DNA from: Scylla paramamosain
Lineage: Eukaryota; Arthropoda; Malacostraca; Decapoda; Portunidae
Direction: 5' to 3'
DNA: 64,000 nucleotides
Assembly (NCBI RefSeq): GCF_035594125.1
Contig: NC_087158.1
Location: 6,498,501-6,562,500 of the forward strand
The position numbers and the translations under genes are program-made. Positions 39,701 through 52,400 of this stretch are shown in pieces. The notes under the pieces were generated by a model. That model made no database searches and was not told where the DNA came from. It worked only from the letters and a program-made list of their open reading frames with translations. Numbering within the stretch: the first letter of the stretch is position 1; every line of letters starts with the position of its first letter.

Positions 39701-39730
39701 TTTTAAGTGTTTTTAAGTGTTTTTAAGTGT
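39701..39730. repeat. Three-copy 10 bp expansion at a satellite deletion junction
   Basis: TTTTAAGTGT is repeated three times. On its right the satellite resumes in a different monomer (CCTTAAGTACC), skipping at least one monomer. Confidence 0.9.
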
Positions 39731-42700
39731 TCCTTAAGTACCAAAACGTTAAAACCCAAAAATAACACTCTTTATAGAGAAAAAAAATAATAAAATAAAA
39801 TAAAAAAATAGCTTTTTTTTTTTATATTGTTTTTCATAGGTACCAAGATGCCAAAATTCTGCCAAAATTCAGGGAATTTATGTGGAAAAAAGAACATTAT
39901 CAAAAAAGTTAATTATAGCTCTTTTTTTGGATTTTTATGTACCAAACTCTCAAGTGCATGCCATCTATATAAGGAAGTTAAACAACTTTACCAGAAACCT
40001 GTCTTTTTAGTGTTTTTCAGCATGTTAGACACCAAAACGATAAATAATATGGAAGTCAATCAATATGTGAATCCAAAACAAAATTACTGAAAACGTGTCT
40101 TTTTCTGTGTTTTACGTAGAAAAACGCAAAAACGGATGCAAACCAACAAATATGAAGAAATAGAATAACATTACCAAAAAGTGTTTTTGAGCTTTTACCT
40201 ACAAAAAACGCGCAAATGGATGGAAAGCACTCTATATTGGGAAGCAAAAGGACATTACGAGAAACGTGTATAATGAGTGTTTTATAGTTTCACAAGAACC
40301 ACAAGGCAAAAAACGCAAAAACTCGTGTATATAAAGAAGTTTCTTACATACCAAAACGCTAAAACTCATGAATAACACTTTTAATTGAAAAACAGAACTA
40401 CCTTACCAAATGTGTGTATTTTGAGTGTTTTTCACATTCTTACCAAAATCCCAAATTACATTCGAAACTAGCTTTATGTGGGAAAAAAATTACATTACTA
40501 GAAAAGTGTCTTGAGTGTTTTTGAGCGTTATATGCAACAAAACACTAAAAAAGCAGAACAATCACATTACACTGGAATAAAACCAAATTTTACGAAGAAC
40601 TTGCCTCTAAGTGTTTTTTAACTCCTTACATACCAAAACGTTAAACGCATGGAAAACAACCTTTATGGAGAAACAGAATAACATTACCAAAAACATGTAT
40701 TTTGAGTGTTTTTGATCGTGTTACCTATAAAATCGCTTAAATACATGCAAAGAACCCTATGTTTGTGAAACGAAAGGACATTACGAAAATCGTGTATTAT
40801 GAGTATTTTTAAGTACTAAAAATCTAAAACCCACAAATAACACTCTTTATAGAGAAAAAAAATAAATAAAAAAATAGATTTTTTTTTTTGTTATTCATCT
40901 TTATAGGTACCGAGATGCCAAAATTCTGAGAAAATTCAGGGAAATTATGTGAAAAAAAACATAAATTTTAATAATAGCTAATAATTTTAGCTTTTTCCGG
41001 AGTTATGTACGAAACCCGGAAGTGCATGCAAAGCCACCTATATGGGGAAATTACACGACTTTACAGGAAACGTGTCTTTGGGTGTTTTCAGCAATTTCAA
41101 CAATATTATTGAAAACGTGTCTTTTCAGTTTTAGCGTAGAACGCTAAAACGGATGCAAACCAACCAATATGAAGAAATAGAATAACATTACAAAAAAGTT
41201 GAGTGTTTTTGAGCTTGTTACCTGCAAAAAACGCAAAAATGAATGCAAAGCAGTCTATATTGGGAAACAAAAGGATATTACAAGAAAATTGTATAATGAA
41301 TGTTTTAATAGTTTTCAAGAACCATAAGGCAAAAAACGCAAAAACTCGTGTATATGGAGATTTTTCTTAGATACCAAAATGCTGAAATTCATGAATAACA
41401 CTCTTAATTGAGAAACAGAACAATCTTAGGAAATGAGTGTATTTTGAGTATTTTTCACATTCTTAGTAACCAAAACCCGAAATTATATGCGAAACTAGCT
41501 TTATGTTGGAAATAAATGACATTACCAGAAAAAAAGTGTCTTTTGAGTGTTTTTGAGCGTGTTAGGCAATAAAGCACAAAAAAGCAGGGCAATGACATTA
41601 CATAGGAAAAAAACCAACATTTACCAAGAACTTGTCTTTAAGTGTTTTTCAGCTCCTTACATACTAAAACGCTAAAATGCATGCAAAACACCCTTTATTG
41701 AGAAACAAAATAACATTACGAAAAATTACGTGTTTTTGATACCTTACGTATAAAAACGCTTAAATACATACAAAGAACCCTATGTTTGGGAAACGAAAGG
41801 ACATTACGAGAAACGTGTATTATGAGTGTTTTTAAGTTCCATGAGTACGAAAAGAGTTAAAACCCACAAATAACACTCTTTATAGAGAAATAAATAAATT
41901 AATTAAAACGGAATTTTTTTTTTTTTGTTAATTATCTTCATAGGTACCGAGATGCCAAAATTCTGGCAAATTTCAGGGAAATTATGTGAAAAAATAATAT
42001 TATGAAAAAAGTTAATTTTAGCTTTTTTTTTTTTCGGACTGTTATGTACCAAACCCTAAAGTGTATGCAAAGCCACCTACATGAGGAAATTAAACGACTT
42101 TACCAGATACCTGTCTTTTGAGTGTTTTTCAGCAAGTTAGGCACCAAAACGATAAATAATTTGGAATCTTTATGGGAATCCAAAACAAAATTACTGAAAA
42201 CGTGTTTTTTTAGTGTTTTACTTAGAAAAACATTAAAACGGATGCAAACCAACTAATATGAAGAAATAGAATAATATTACTAAAAAGTTATATTTTGAGT
42301 GTTTTTGAGCTTGTTACCTACAGAAAACGCGAAAATAATTGCAAAGCACTCTATATTGGGAAAGAAAAGGACATTACGAGAAACGTGTATAATGAGTGTT
42401 TTATAGTTTCACAAGAACCACAAGGCAAAACACGCAAAAACTCGTGTATATGGAGATGTTTCTTAGATACCAAAATGCTGAAATTCATGAAGAACACTCT
42501 TAATTGAGAAACAGAACAACCTTACCAAATGGGTGTATTTTGAATATTTTTAACATTTTTACTTACCAAAACACCAAATTGCATGCGAAACTAGCTTTGT
42601 GTGAAAAAAAAAAATATTACCAGAAAAGTGTCTTGAGTTTTTTTGAGCGTGTTAGGCAATAAAGCACTAAAAAGCAGGGCAATCACATTACATGGGAATA

Positions 42701-42779
42701 AAACCAACTTTTACCAATAACTAGCCTTTAAGTGTTTTTAAGCTCCTTTCATACGAAAACGCTAAAACGCATACAAAAC

Positions 42780-45056
42780 AATTATTTTGAGTGTTTTGTA
42801 AAAAAAAGCTTAAATGAATCGGAAATATCCTATATGGGAAAAATTAAGACATCACGAGAAACGTGTATTATGAGTGTTTTTTTTTATTTACTTGGTATCA
42901 AAAGGGTAAAACGCATGAAAAACACTCTATATGGAGAAACAGAACAATACTGCCAAAAAAAAACGTGCATTTTGAGTGTTATGACATTGTTAGTTACCAA
43001 AAAGCCAAAATTCATGCAAAGACCCATATATAGATATATGAAACGACTTTAAAAACGTATGAAAATACCATGTATAGAGAAACAGAATACACTAACCAAA
43101 AACGTGTATTTTGTGTTTTTTATTTTTTTTTTTGAGCTTATTATGTACAAAATCGCCTGTCATCAAACAAATCACCCTGCATATGGAAATAAAAAGGACA
43201 TTACGAGAAATGTTTTTTTTTTTTTATTACTTTCTTAAGTACCAAATCAGTACTTCAATAGTGCTCTGAAGAAAAAGAACAAACTTACCAAAAACGGGTA
43301 TTTTTTTACATTGATAATTACCAAAACGCCAACATGCATGTAAAGCAACCTATATGAAGAAACGAAACGAAATCACTAGAAACTTGTCTTTTGTTATTTT
43401 TTGGGCGTGTTAGGCACCAAATCAGTAAGAAGCAACGAAATCACCCCATAGGGGAATACAAAACAACTTTACTAAAACGTGCCTTTAGAGTTTTTTTTTT
43501 TTTTTAGGTTCTTACGAACTAAAATGTCAAAATACATGCAAACACCCTGTTAGGTACCAAAGCAGCAAAAACAGCCTATATGAGGAAACGAAAGGACATT
43601 ACAAAAAACGTGTATTACGAGTTTTTTTTTTTTTTTAGCTTCTCAGGTACCAAAACGCAAAAATCGAGAAAGAAAAAAACATTACCAAAAGCGTGTAATT
43701 TGAATGTTTTTCACATTGTCAGGTAGCAAAACACCATAATGCTTGCTCGCTATACGAGAAAATTAAACAACAATGTAAGAAATGTGTTTTTATGTTTCTC
43801 AGCGTGTTAGGCACGAAAACGCTAAATAGCATGGAAAGCACCTTATATAGAAATGCAAAATAATAAGCACTTCTTTTAAGTGTTTTAAACTTTTTACGTT
43901 CCAAAACGCTAAAACACGTGCAACAAACACGAATAATCTTACCAAACAGAAAAAAAACCTTACCAAAAACTTGTATTTTGAGACTTTTTGAGTCTGTTAC
44001 GTACATCATCTTAAAAATGCCTGTAAAGCACCCTGTATGAGGAAACGATAGGACATTACGAGAAACGTGCATTATCAGAGTTTTGAGTCTCTTAGGTACC
44101 AAACACTAAACCGCCTGAATGAAAATTAAATATATTCTATATCTCTTAATAGAGAAACAGAACATCACCAAAAACGTGTTTTTGAGTGTTTTTTTTCTTT
44201 TTTTATGTATCAAAACGTCAAAATACATAGGAAGCATCCTATATAGGTAAATGGAAAGACCTTTGGAGAAACAAGTTTTATTTGTGCTTTTGAGCTTCCT
44301 AAGTAAGCTTCCTAAGTACCAAAACGCTAAAAAGGATGAATAGCACCCTATATAGAGAAAAAGAACAACATTACCTAAAATCTTTATTTTGAGCGTTTTT
44401 CACATTATGTAGCAAAACATCATAATGCATGCAGATCCCTATATTAAGAAGGAAAACGATATTACAGGAAACGTGTCTTTTGAGTGTTTACTTGAGTGTT
44501 AGGAATCAAAATGCTAAAAAGCATTGAAAGCACCCTATTTGGCAATATAAAATAACATTACCAAGAAAGTATCTTTAGAGTGTTTTTCACCTTCTTACAT
44601 CCGAAATCGCTGACTGAAAAGCGTGGAAAACAACCTTTACGGAGAAACAAATTAACATTACCAAAAACTTGTATTTTGATTGTTTTTGTGCTTGTTAAGT
44701 ATAAAAGTGCCAATTTACACGCAAAGCATCCTACATGGAGAAAAGAAAGGACATTACGAGAAAAGTGTATTATAAGAGATTTTGAGCTTTTTAGGTACCC
44801 AGACTCAAAAACACATGATTTGAACTTTATATGGAAAAATAACTCAACCAAGAACTTTTGCTAAAACTTTTTTTTCATATTGTTAAGAACCAAAAGACAA
44901 AATGCTTTGGAAGCCCCCTTTATCGGGAAACGAAACGACATTATCATCAACGTGTCTTTTGAGTGTTTTTCAACGTGTTAGACACCAAAACGCTGAAAAG
45001 CATGGAAAGCGCTCCATAAAGAAAGCTCCATAAAGCGCTCCCTTTATAGAGAAGCG
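42780..45056 (-). repeat. Divergent monomeric satellite without higher-order structure
   Basis: Monomers of the same family continue, with repeated ACCAAAACGC, ATGCAAAGCACCC and GAGTGTTTTT boxes about 90-110 bp apart. They are much more diverged, and the twelve-monomer order is not recognisable. The CR1-like copy 2 sits at the right edge of this block. Confidence 0.75.
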
Positions 45057-45069
45057 AAATAAATATTTC

Positions 45070-46645
45070 GTTGATAAATTACATTCAGGACAGTTAGGGA
45101 ATATCCCTTACAGAAGAATAAGATCGCAGAAAAATGATCCTAAATGGATGACAGAGGTTAAAACATTACATAGGGCGAAAGAGAAGAAGTATATAAGAGA
45201 TTAAAGACAGGGGAAGTGGTTTTAAGGCCATAATATAATGAATTAGAAAAGTCAGGAGTTTAACAAGGAAAGCTAAAAATAGTTATGAATTAAAGGTAGC
45301 CAGCCAAGCGAAGATGGACCCCAAGGGATTTTACCAGGCATATAAGACGAAGAATAGAGAAACAATAGTTCCTTAAAGACAGCAGAATGGGACCTGCTTA
45401 GTTGTTGGGAGGAGATTAGTAAAACTGTGAACGACTATTTTTTAACTGTCTGCCCAGGAAAACATGCAGTATTTGCCGAATAGTGACAAGATATTTAGAG
45501 TAGAAGAAAATGAGAAGCTGACAGATATTACCGTAAGTAAAGAGATAGTGGAACAGGAGATAGATAAGCAGAAAAGTTCAAGTCACCAGGACCAGATGAA
45601 ATATATTCCACAGTATTTAAGAATTGGAAAAAGGTTATAAGTAATCTGGATAAGGTCATGGCCAAGCGGCAGGCGACAGAGTGTTGTAATAAACGGCTCT
45701 AAATCCGAGTGGGGTCAAGTAATTAGTGGGGTGACAAAGGGATTATTAGTATTAGGGCCGATGTTGTTTGTAATATATGTCAATGACTTGGATAGTGGAA
45801 TTAGTAGTGTTGTTAGTAAATTTCCGGATGACACGAGAGTATGTAGATTAATTAGGTCAGAATCGCATACCATCGCCTTGCAGGCAGATTTGGATGGGAT
45901 GAACGAATGGACAGACAGATGGCAAATGCAGTTTAATATCAACAAATGCAAAGCACATAGCGTAAGTAGAAGAAACCCACACAATAGTTACACAATGAAC
46001 AATCAAGTTCTGGTAGGTTCAGGGTTAGAAAAAGATTTGAGATTTAAAGTTAGCTATGAACTCCGTCTAAGAAAGCAATGCAAAGAGGCCAGAAACAAAG
46101 TCAAATAGTTAATTTTATTTGTATTATGATTCATTTTCAAGAGTGCTAAAAGTAAAAACCCCCCAGTAATATTAAAGTTACATTTAGCGCTGGTCAGACT
46201 TCATCTAGACTACGCTGTCCTATTCTGGTCACCACATCACAGGAAGAATAAAGGTCTATTAGAATCACTTCAAAGGAGAATAACTAAAAGGATACAGGGG
46301 ATGAAGAGTATTCCTTACGAAGCGAGATTCAAGCTGTTAAATTTACATTCTTTAGAGAGACGTAGGTTAAGAGTGGACCTGATAGAAGTCTTTAAGTGGT
46401 ATATGGGTTATAACAAGGGGAACATAATGAAAATTCTTAGAATCTGTAACCATGATAGAACAAGAAAAATAGAACATCAAGTTTTCAGGCTTGAGCCTGA
46501 AAACTTGATGTTCAAAAAGGAAACAGGAAGGAATTGGTTTTCAAATACAGTAGTAGATGATTGGAACGGACTTAGTAATCAAACTGTTAGTGCTGAGACA
46601 TTTGGCAACTGTAAGAGAAAATTACACATTTATAGATGGGGATGA
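45070..46645 (+). pseudogene. ORF2 remnant of CR1-like copy 2
   Basis: Plus-strand pieces are: linker (KAKNSYELKVASQAK, PKGFYQAYKTKNRE near 45270-45360), the pre-palm segment with SPGPDEIYSTV-type text near 45580-45610, a deletion skipping the YLDF and neighbouring region, then NGSKSEWGQVISGV, FVIYVNDLDSGISS, and FPDDTRVCRL at about 45825 where the FADD box has P for A. WQMQFNINKCKA and the thumb region EARFKLLNLHSLERRRLRV (from about 46319) follow. The last third carries a 42 bp palindrome. The protein is inactive by deletion and frame changes. Confidence 0.83.
46472..46513. repeat. 42 bp hairpin palindrome inside CR1-like copy 2
   Basis: Two perfect 20 bp arms (GAACATCAAGTTTTCAGGCT and its complement) flank a 2 bp TG loop. 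The corresponding part of copy 1 near 16950-16990 is not palindromic. Confidence 0.97.
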
Positions 46646-49379
46646 TAGGTGGAAATACGTAGGCATATTTCATACAAGTACTGCCACGTGTATGCCTGAT
46701 GCCTTCTTGCATATTTACTTTTCTTATGTTCTTATGTTCTTATTACCAAAAGGGTGTATTTTCAGTGTTTTTCAGGTATTCCGTGAAAAAAAAATGCCAA
46801 AATGCATGCAAAGCACCCTAAATGAGGAAAAAAAGGGACATTACGAGAAACGTGCATTATAAGTGTTTTTGAGATTCTTAGATACCAAAACCCTGAAACT
46901 CATGAATAACACTCTTAATTGAGAAACAGAACAACCTTACCAAATGCGTGTATTTTGAGTGTTTTTCACATTCTTGGTTATCAAAACCCAAAATTGCATA
47001 CGAAACTAGCTTTATGTGGAAAGAAAAAAAAAAAAAAGACATTTCCAGAAAAGTGTCTTTTGAGTGTTTTTGAGCGTGTTAGGCAATAAAGCACTAAAAA
47101 GCAGGGCAATCACATTACATGGGAATAAAACCAACTTTTACCAAGAACTTGCCTTTAAGTGTTTTTGAGCTCCTAACATACCAAAACACTAAAACGCATG
47201 CAAAACACCCTTTATGAAGAAACAGAATAACATTACCAAAAACATGTATTTTGAGTGTTTTTGATCATGTTACCTATAAAAACGCTTAAATACATGCAAA
47301 GAACCCTATGTATGGGAAACGAAAGGACATTACGAGAAACGTGTATTATGAATGTTATTAAATTCCTTAAGCACCAAAAAGCTAAAATCCACAAATAACA
47401 CTCTTTATAGAGAGAAAAAAAAAGTAATTTTCTTTTTTTTTCTTTTGTTATTCTTCTTCATAGGTACCGAGATGCCAAAATTCTGGCAAAATTCAAAGAA
47501 ATTATGTGGACAAAAGAACATTATGAAAAAAGTTAATTTTAGCTTTTTTTTCAGACAGTTATGTACCATAACCTAAATTACATGCAAAGCCACCTCTATA
47601 GGGAAATTAAACGACTTTACCAGAAACCTGTATTTTGAGTGTTTTTCAGCATGTTAGGCACCAAAACAATAAATAATATGGAAGTCACTCTATATGGGAA
47701 TCCAAAACAAAATCACTTAGCACTTGTCTTTTCAGTGTTTTACGTAGAATCACGGTAAAACGGATGCAAACAAACCAATATGAAGAAATAGAATAACATT
47801 GCCAAAATGGTATATTTTGAGTGTTTTTGAGCCTGTTATCTACAAAAAACGCGAAAATGGATGCAAAGCACTCTATATTGGGAAACAAAAGGACATTACG
47901 AGAAACCTGTATAATGAGTGTTTTATAGTTTCAAAAACAACAACAAGGCAAAAGTTTCTTAGATACCAAAATGCTGAAACTCATGAATAACACTCTTGAT
48001 TGAGATACAGAACAACCTTACGAAATGCGTGTATTTTGAGTGTTTTTCACATTCTTAGTTACCAAAACACAAAATTGCATGCGAAACTAGTGGGGAAAAA
48101 ATTATATTGCCAGAAAATGTTTTTTTTAGTGTTTATGAGCGTGTTAGGCAATAAAGTACTTAAAAGAAGGGCAATCACATTACATGTGAATAAAAAAAAA
48201 CTTTTACTAAGAACTTGCCGTTAAATATTTTTGAGCTCCTTACATACCAAAACGCTAAAACGAATGCAAAAAAATCCTTCATGGAGAAACACAATAACAT
48301 TACAAAAAACATGTATTTTGAGTGTTTTTGATCATGTTACCTATAAAAACGCTTAAATACATGCAAAGAATCCTATGTTTGGGAAAAGAAAGGACATTAC
48401 GAGAAACGTGTATTATAAGTGTTTTTAAGTTACTTAAATACCAAAAAGCTAAAACCCACAAATAACACTCTTTATGAAGAAAAAAAAAAAAAAAAAATAA
48501 ATAAATAAATAAATAAATAAAAATAAATAAATGAAATAAAAGAAAATAACTTTTTTTTGTTATTCATCTTCAGAGGTACCGAGATGCCAAAATTCTGTTA
48601 AAATTCAGGGAAATTATGTGGATAAAAGAACATTATCGAAAAAGTTAATTTTAGCTTTTTTTTCGGACTGTTATGTACCAAACCCTAAAGTGCATGCAAA
48701 GCCATCTATATGGAGAAATTAAACGACTTTACAAACTGTCTTTTGAGTGTTTTTCAGCATGTTAGGCACCAAAACGATAAATAATATGGAAGTCACTCTA
48801 TATGGGAATCCAAAACAAAATTACTGAAAACGTGTCTTTTCAGTGTTTTACGTAAAAAACGCTAAAACGGATGCAAACAGACCAATATGAAGAAATAGAA
48901 TAACATTACCAAAAAGGTATATTTTAAGTATTTTTGAGCTTGTGACCAACAAAAAAAAAAAAAACGTGAAAATGGATGCAAAGCACTCTATATTGGGAAA
49001 TAAAAAACACATTACGAGAAACGTGTATAATGAGTATTTTATAGTTTCACAAGAACCTAAAAGCAAAAAACGCAAAAACTAGTGTATATGGAGAAGTTTC
49101 TTAGATACCAAAATGCTGAAACTCCTGAATAACACTCTTAATTAAGAAACAGAATAACATTACTAAATGCGTGTATTTTGAGTGTATTTCACATTCTTAG
49201 TTACTAGAACCCCAAATTGCATGCGAAACTAGCTTTATGTGGGAAAAAAAATGACATTACCAGAAAAGTATCTTTTCAGGGTTTTTTTTAGAGAGTTAGG
49301 CAATAAAGCACTAAAAAGGAGGGCAATCACATTACATGGGAATAAAACCAACTTTTACCAAGAACTTGCCTTTAAGTGT

Positions 49380-49430
49380 TTCTTAACTCCTTATATACCA
49401 AAACGCATACCAAAATGCTGAAACTCCTGA
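49380..49430. repeat. Register jump between satellite monomers (unequal exchange junction)
   Basis: TATATACCAAAACGC runs straight into ATACCAAAATGCTGAAAC at 49404, joining two different monomer types. The flanking unit is lengthened to about 1.4 kb. Confidence 0.8.
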
Positions 49431-52400
49431 ATAACACTCTAAATTGAGAAAGAGAACAACCTTACCAAATGCGTGTATTTTGAGTGTTTTTCACATTCTT
49501 AGTTACCAAAACCCCAAATTTTATGTGAAAGTAGCTTTATGTGGGAAAAAAATGACATTACCAGAAAAGTGTCTTTTAAGTGTTTTTTTTTTTCTAGCAT
49601 GATAGGCAATAAAGTACTAAAAAGCAGGGCAATCACATTACATGGGAATAAAACTAACTTTTACTAACAACTTGCCTTTAAGTGTTTTTGAGCTCCTTTT
49701 ATACCAAAACGCTAAAACGAATGCAAAACACCCTTTATGGAGAAACAGAATAACATTTCCAAAAACATGTATTTTGAGTGTTTTTGATCATGTTACCTAT
49801 AAAACTCTTAAATACATGCAAAGAACCTTATGTTTGGGAAATTAAAGGGCATTTCAAGAAACATGTATTACGAGTGTTTTTAAGTTCTTTAAGTACCATT
49901 TAGCTAAAACCCATAAATAACAATGTTTATAGAAAAAAAAATATATAAAAAGATAGGAATTTATTTATTTTTTTTGTTATTCATCTTCATAGGTACCAAG
50001 ATGCCAAAATTCTGGCAAAATTCAGGAAAATTATGTGAAAAAAGAAAATTATGAAAAAAATTTAATTTTAGCTTTTTTTTTCGGACTGTTATGTACCAAA
50101 CCCTAAAGTGCATGCAAAGCCACCTATATGAGGAAATTAAACGAATTTACCAGAAACCTGTCTTTTGAGTGTTTTTCAGCATGTTAGGCACCAAAACGAT
50201 AAATAATATGGAAGTCACTAAATGTGGGAATCCATCACAAAATTACTGAAAAAGTGTCTTTTCTGTGTTTTACGTAGAAAAACGCTAAATCGGATGCAAA
50301 CCAACGAATATGGAGAAATAAAATAACATTACCAAAAAGGTACATTTTGAGTGTTTTTGAGCTTCTTACCCTCAAAAAACGCGAAAATAAATGGAAAGCA
50401 CTCTATATTGGGATACAAAAGGACATTACGAGAAACGTGTATAATGAGTGTTTTTTAGTTTCACAACAGCCACAAGGCAAAAATCGCAAAAACTCGGTGT
50501 ATATGGAGAAGTTTCTTAGATACCAAAATGCTGAAACTCAGAAATAACACTCTTAATTAAGAATACAGAACAACCTTACCAAATGCATGTATTTTGAGTG
50601 CTTTTCACATTCTTAGTTACCAAAACCAAAAATTGCATACGAAACTAACTTTATGTGGGAAAAAAATGACATTACCAAAAAAGTGTCTTTTGAGTGTTTT
50701 TGAGCGTGATAGGCACTAAAGCACTAAAAAGGAGGGCAATTACATTATATGGGAATAAAACCAACTTTTACCAAGAACCTGCCTTTACGTGTTTTTGAGC
50801 TTCTTACATACCAAAACGCTAAAACGCATGCAAAACACCCTTTATGGAGAAACAGAATAACATTACCAGAAACATGTATTTTGCACGTTTTTGATCATGT
50901 TACCTATAAAAATGCCTAAATACATGCAAAGAACCCTATGTTTGGAAAATGAAAGGACATTACGAAAATCGTGTATTATGAGTGTTTTTAAGTTCCTTAA
51001 GTACGAAAAAGCTAAAACCCACAAATAACACTTTATAGAGAGAAAAAAAAAATTTTGTTATTCATCTTCATAGGTACCGAGATGGCAAAATTCATGGAAA
51101 TTTTGTAAAAAAAATCATTATAAAAGAAATAATTTTAGCTTTTTTTTCTGGAGTTATGTACAAACTCTCAAGTGCATGCAAATCCACCTATATGGGGAAA
51201 TTACACGACTTTACGAGAAACCTGTATTTTGAGTGTTTTTCTGCAATCTCAACAATATTACTTAAAACATGTTTTTTCAGTGATTTACGTAGAAAAACGC
51301 TAAAACGGATGCAAACCAACCAATATGAAGAAATAGAATAACATTACCAAAAAGATATATTGAGCTTGTTACCTACAAAAAATGCAAAAATGGATGGAAA
51401 GCACTTTATATTAGCAAAGAAGAGGACATTACGAGAAACGTGTATGAGTGTTATATAGTTTGACAAGAACCAAAAGGTAAAATACTCAAAAACTCGTGTA
51501 CATAAAGAAGTTTCTTACATATCAAATAGCTGAAATTCATGAATAACACTTTTAATTTTGAAACAGAAATACCTTACCAAATGTGTGTATTAGAAAAGTT
51601 TCTTACATACCAAAATGCTGAAACTCATGAATAACACTTTTAATTTAGAAATAGAACAACCTTACTAAATGCCTGTGTTTTGAGTTTTTTTTCACATTCT
51701 TAGTTACCAAAACCCCAAATTCCATGCAAAACTAGCTTTATGTGGGAAAAAAAAAATGATATTACCAGAAAAGTTTCTTTTGAGTGTTTTTGAACGTGTT
51801 AGGCAATAAAGCACTAAAAAGCAGGGGAATCACATTACATGGGAATAAAAACAACTTTTACCAAGAACTTACCTTTAAGTGTTTTTGAGCTAATTAAATA
51901 CCAAAACGCTAAAACGCATGCAAAACACCTTTTATGGAGAAGGAAAATAAAATTACCAAAAACATATATTTTGAGTGGTTTTGATCATGTTATCTATAAA
52001 AACGCTTAAATACATGCAAAAACCCTTATGTTTAAGAAACGAAAGGACATTACGATAAATGTGTATTATAAGTGTTTTTAAGTTGCTTAAGTACCAAAAA
52101 GCTAAAACCCACAAATAACACTCTTTATTTAGAAAAAAATTAAGAAAATAAAAAAATAGGATTTTTTTTTTTGTTATTCATCTTCATAGGTACCGAGATG
52201 CCAAAATTCTGGGAAAATTCAGGGCTATTATATGTTAAAACAAAAATTATCAAAAAAGTAAATTTTAGCTTTTTTTGGGGGACTGTTATGTACCAAACCC
52301 TAAAGTGCATCCAAAGACTCCTATATGAGAAAATTAAAAGACCTTAACAGAAATCTGTTTTTTGAGTGTTTTTCAGCATGTTAGGCACCAAAACGATAAA

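Larger units (their letters stand above)
32560..45056 (-). repeat. Right satellite array, proximal block
   Basis: The same satellite as 1-7141 in reverse complement. The landmark GTTATGTACCAAACCCTAAA recurs near 33615, 34672, 35790, 36872, 37790, 38898, 39935, 41003 and 42043, spacing mostly 1.04-1.12 kb with one short unit of about 0.9 kb. It starts within a monomer directly after the TGATAA-rich stretch. Beyond about 42780 the order of monomers is lost. Confidence 0.93.
45060..46745 (+). mobile_element. CR1-like LINE, copy 2, inserted in the satellite
   Basis: Same family as 14208-17215. It shares the region before the RT domain, the RT C-terminal half and the 3' end with GTATGCCTGATG, finishing in TTATGTTCTTATGTTCTTAT. 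It starts further upstream (linker text WMTEVKTLHRAKEKKY near 45150), but an internal deletion near 45610-45660 removes the RT palm centre. Satellite lies on both sides, but I could not define a target duplication. Confidence 0.87.
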
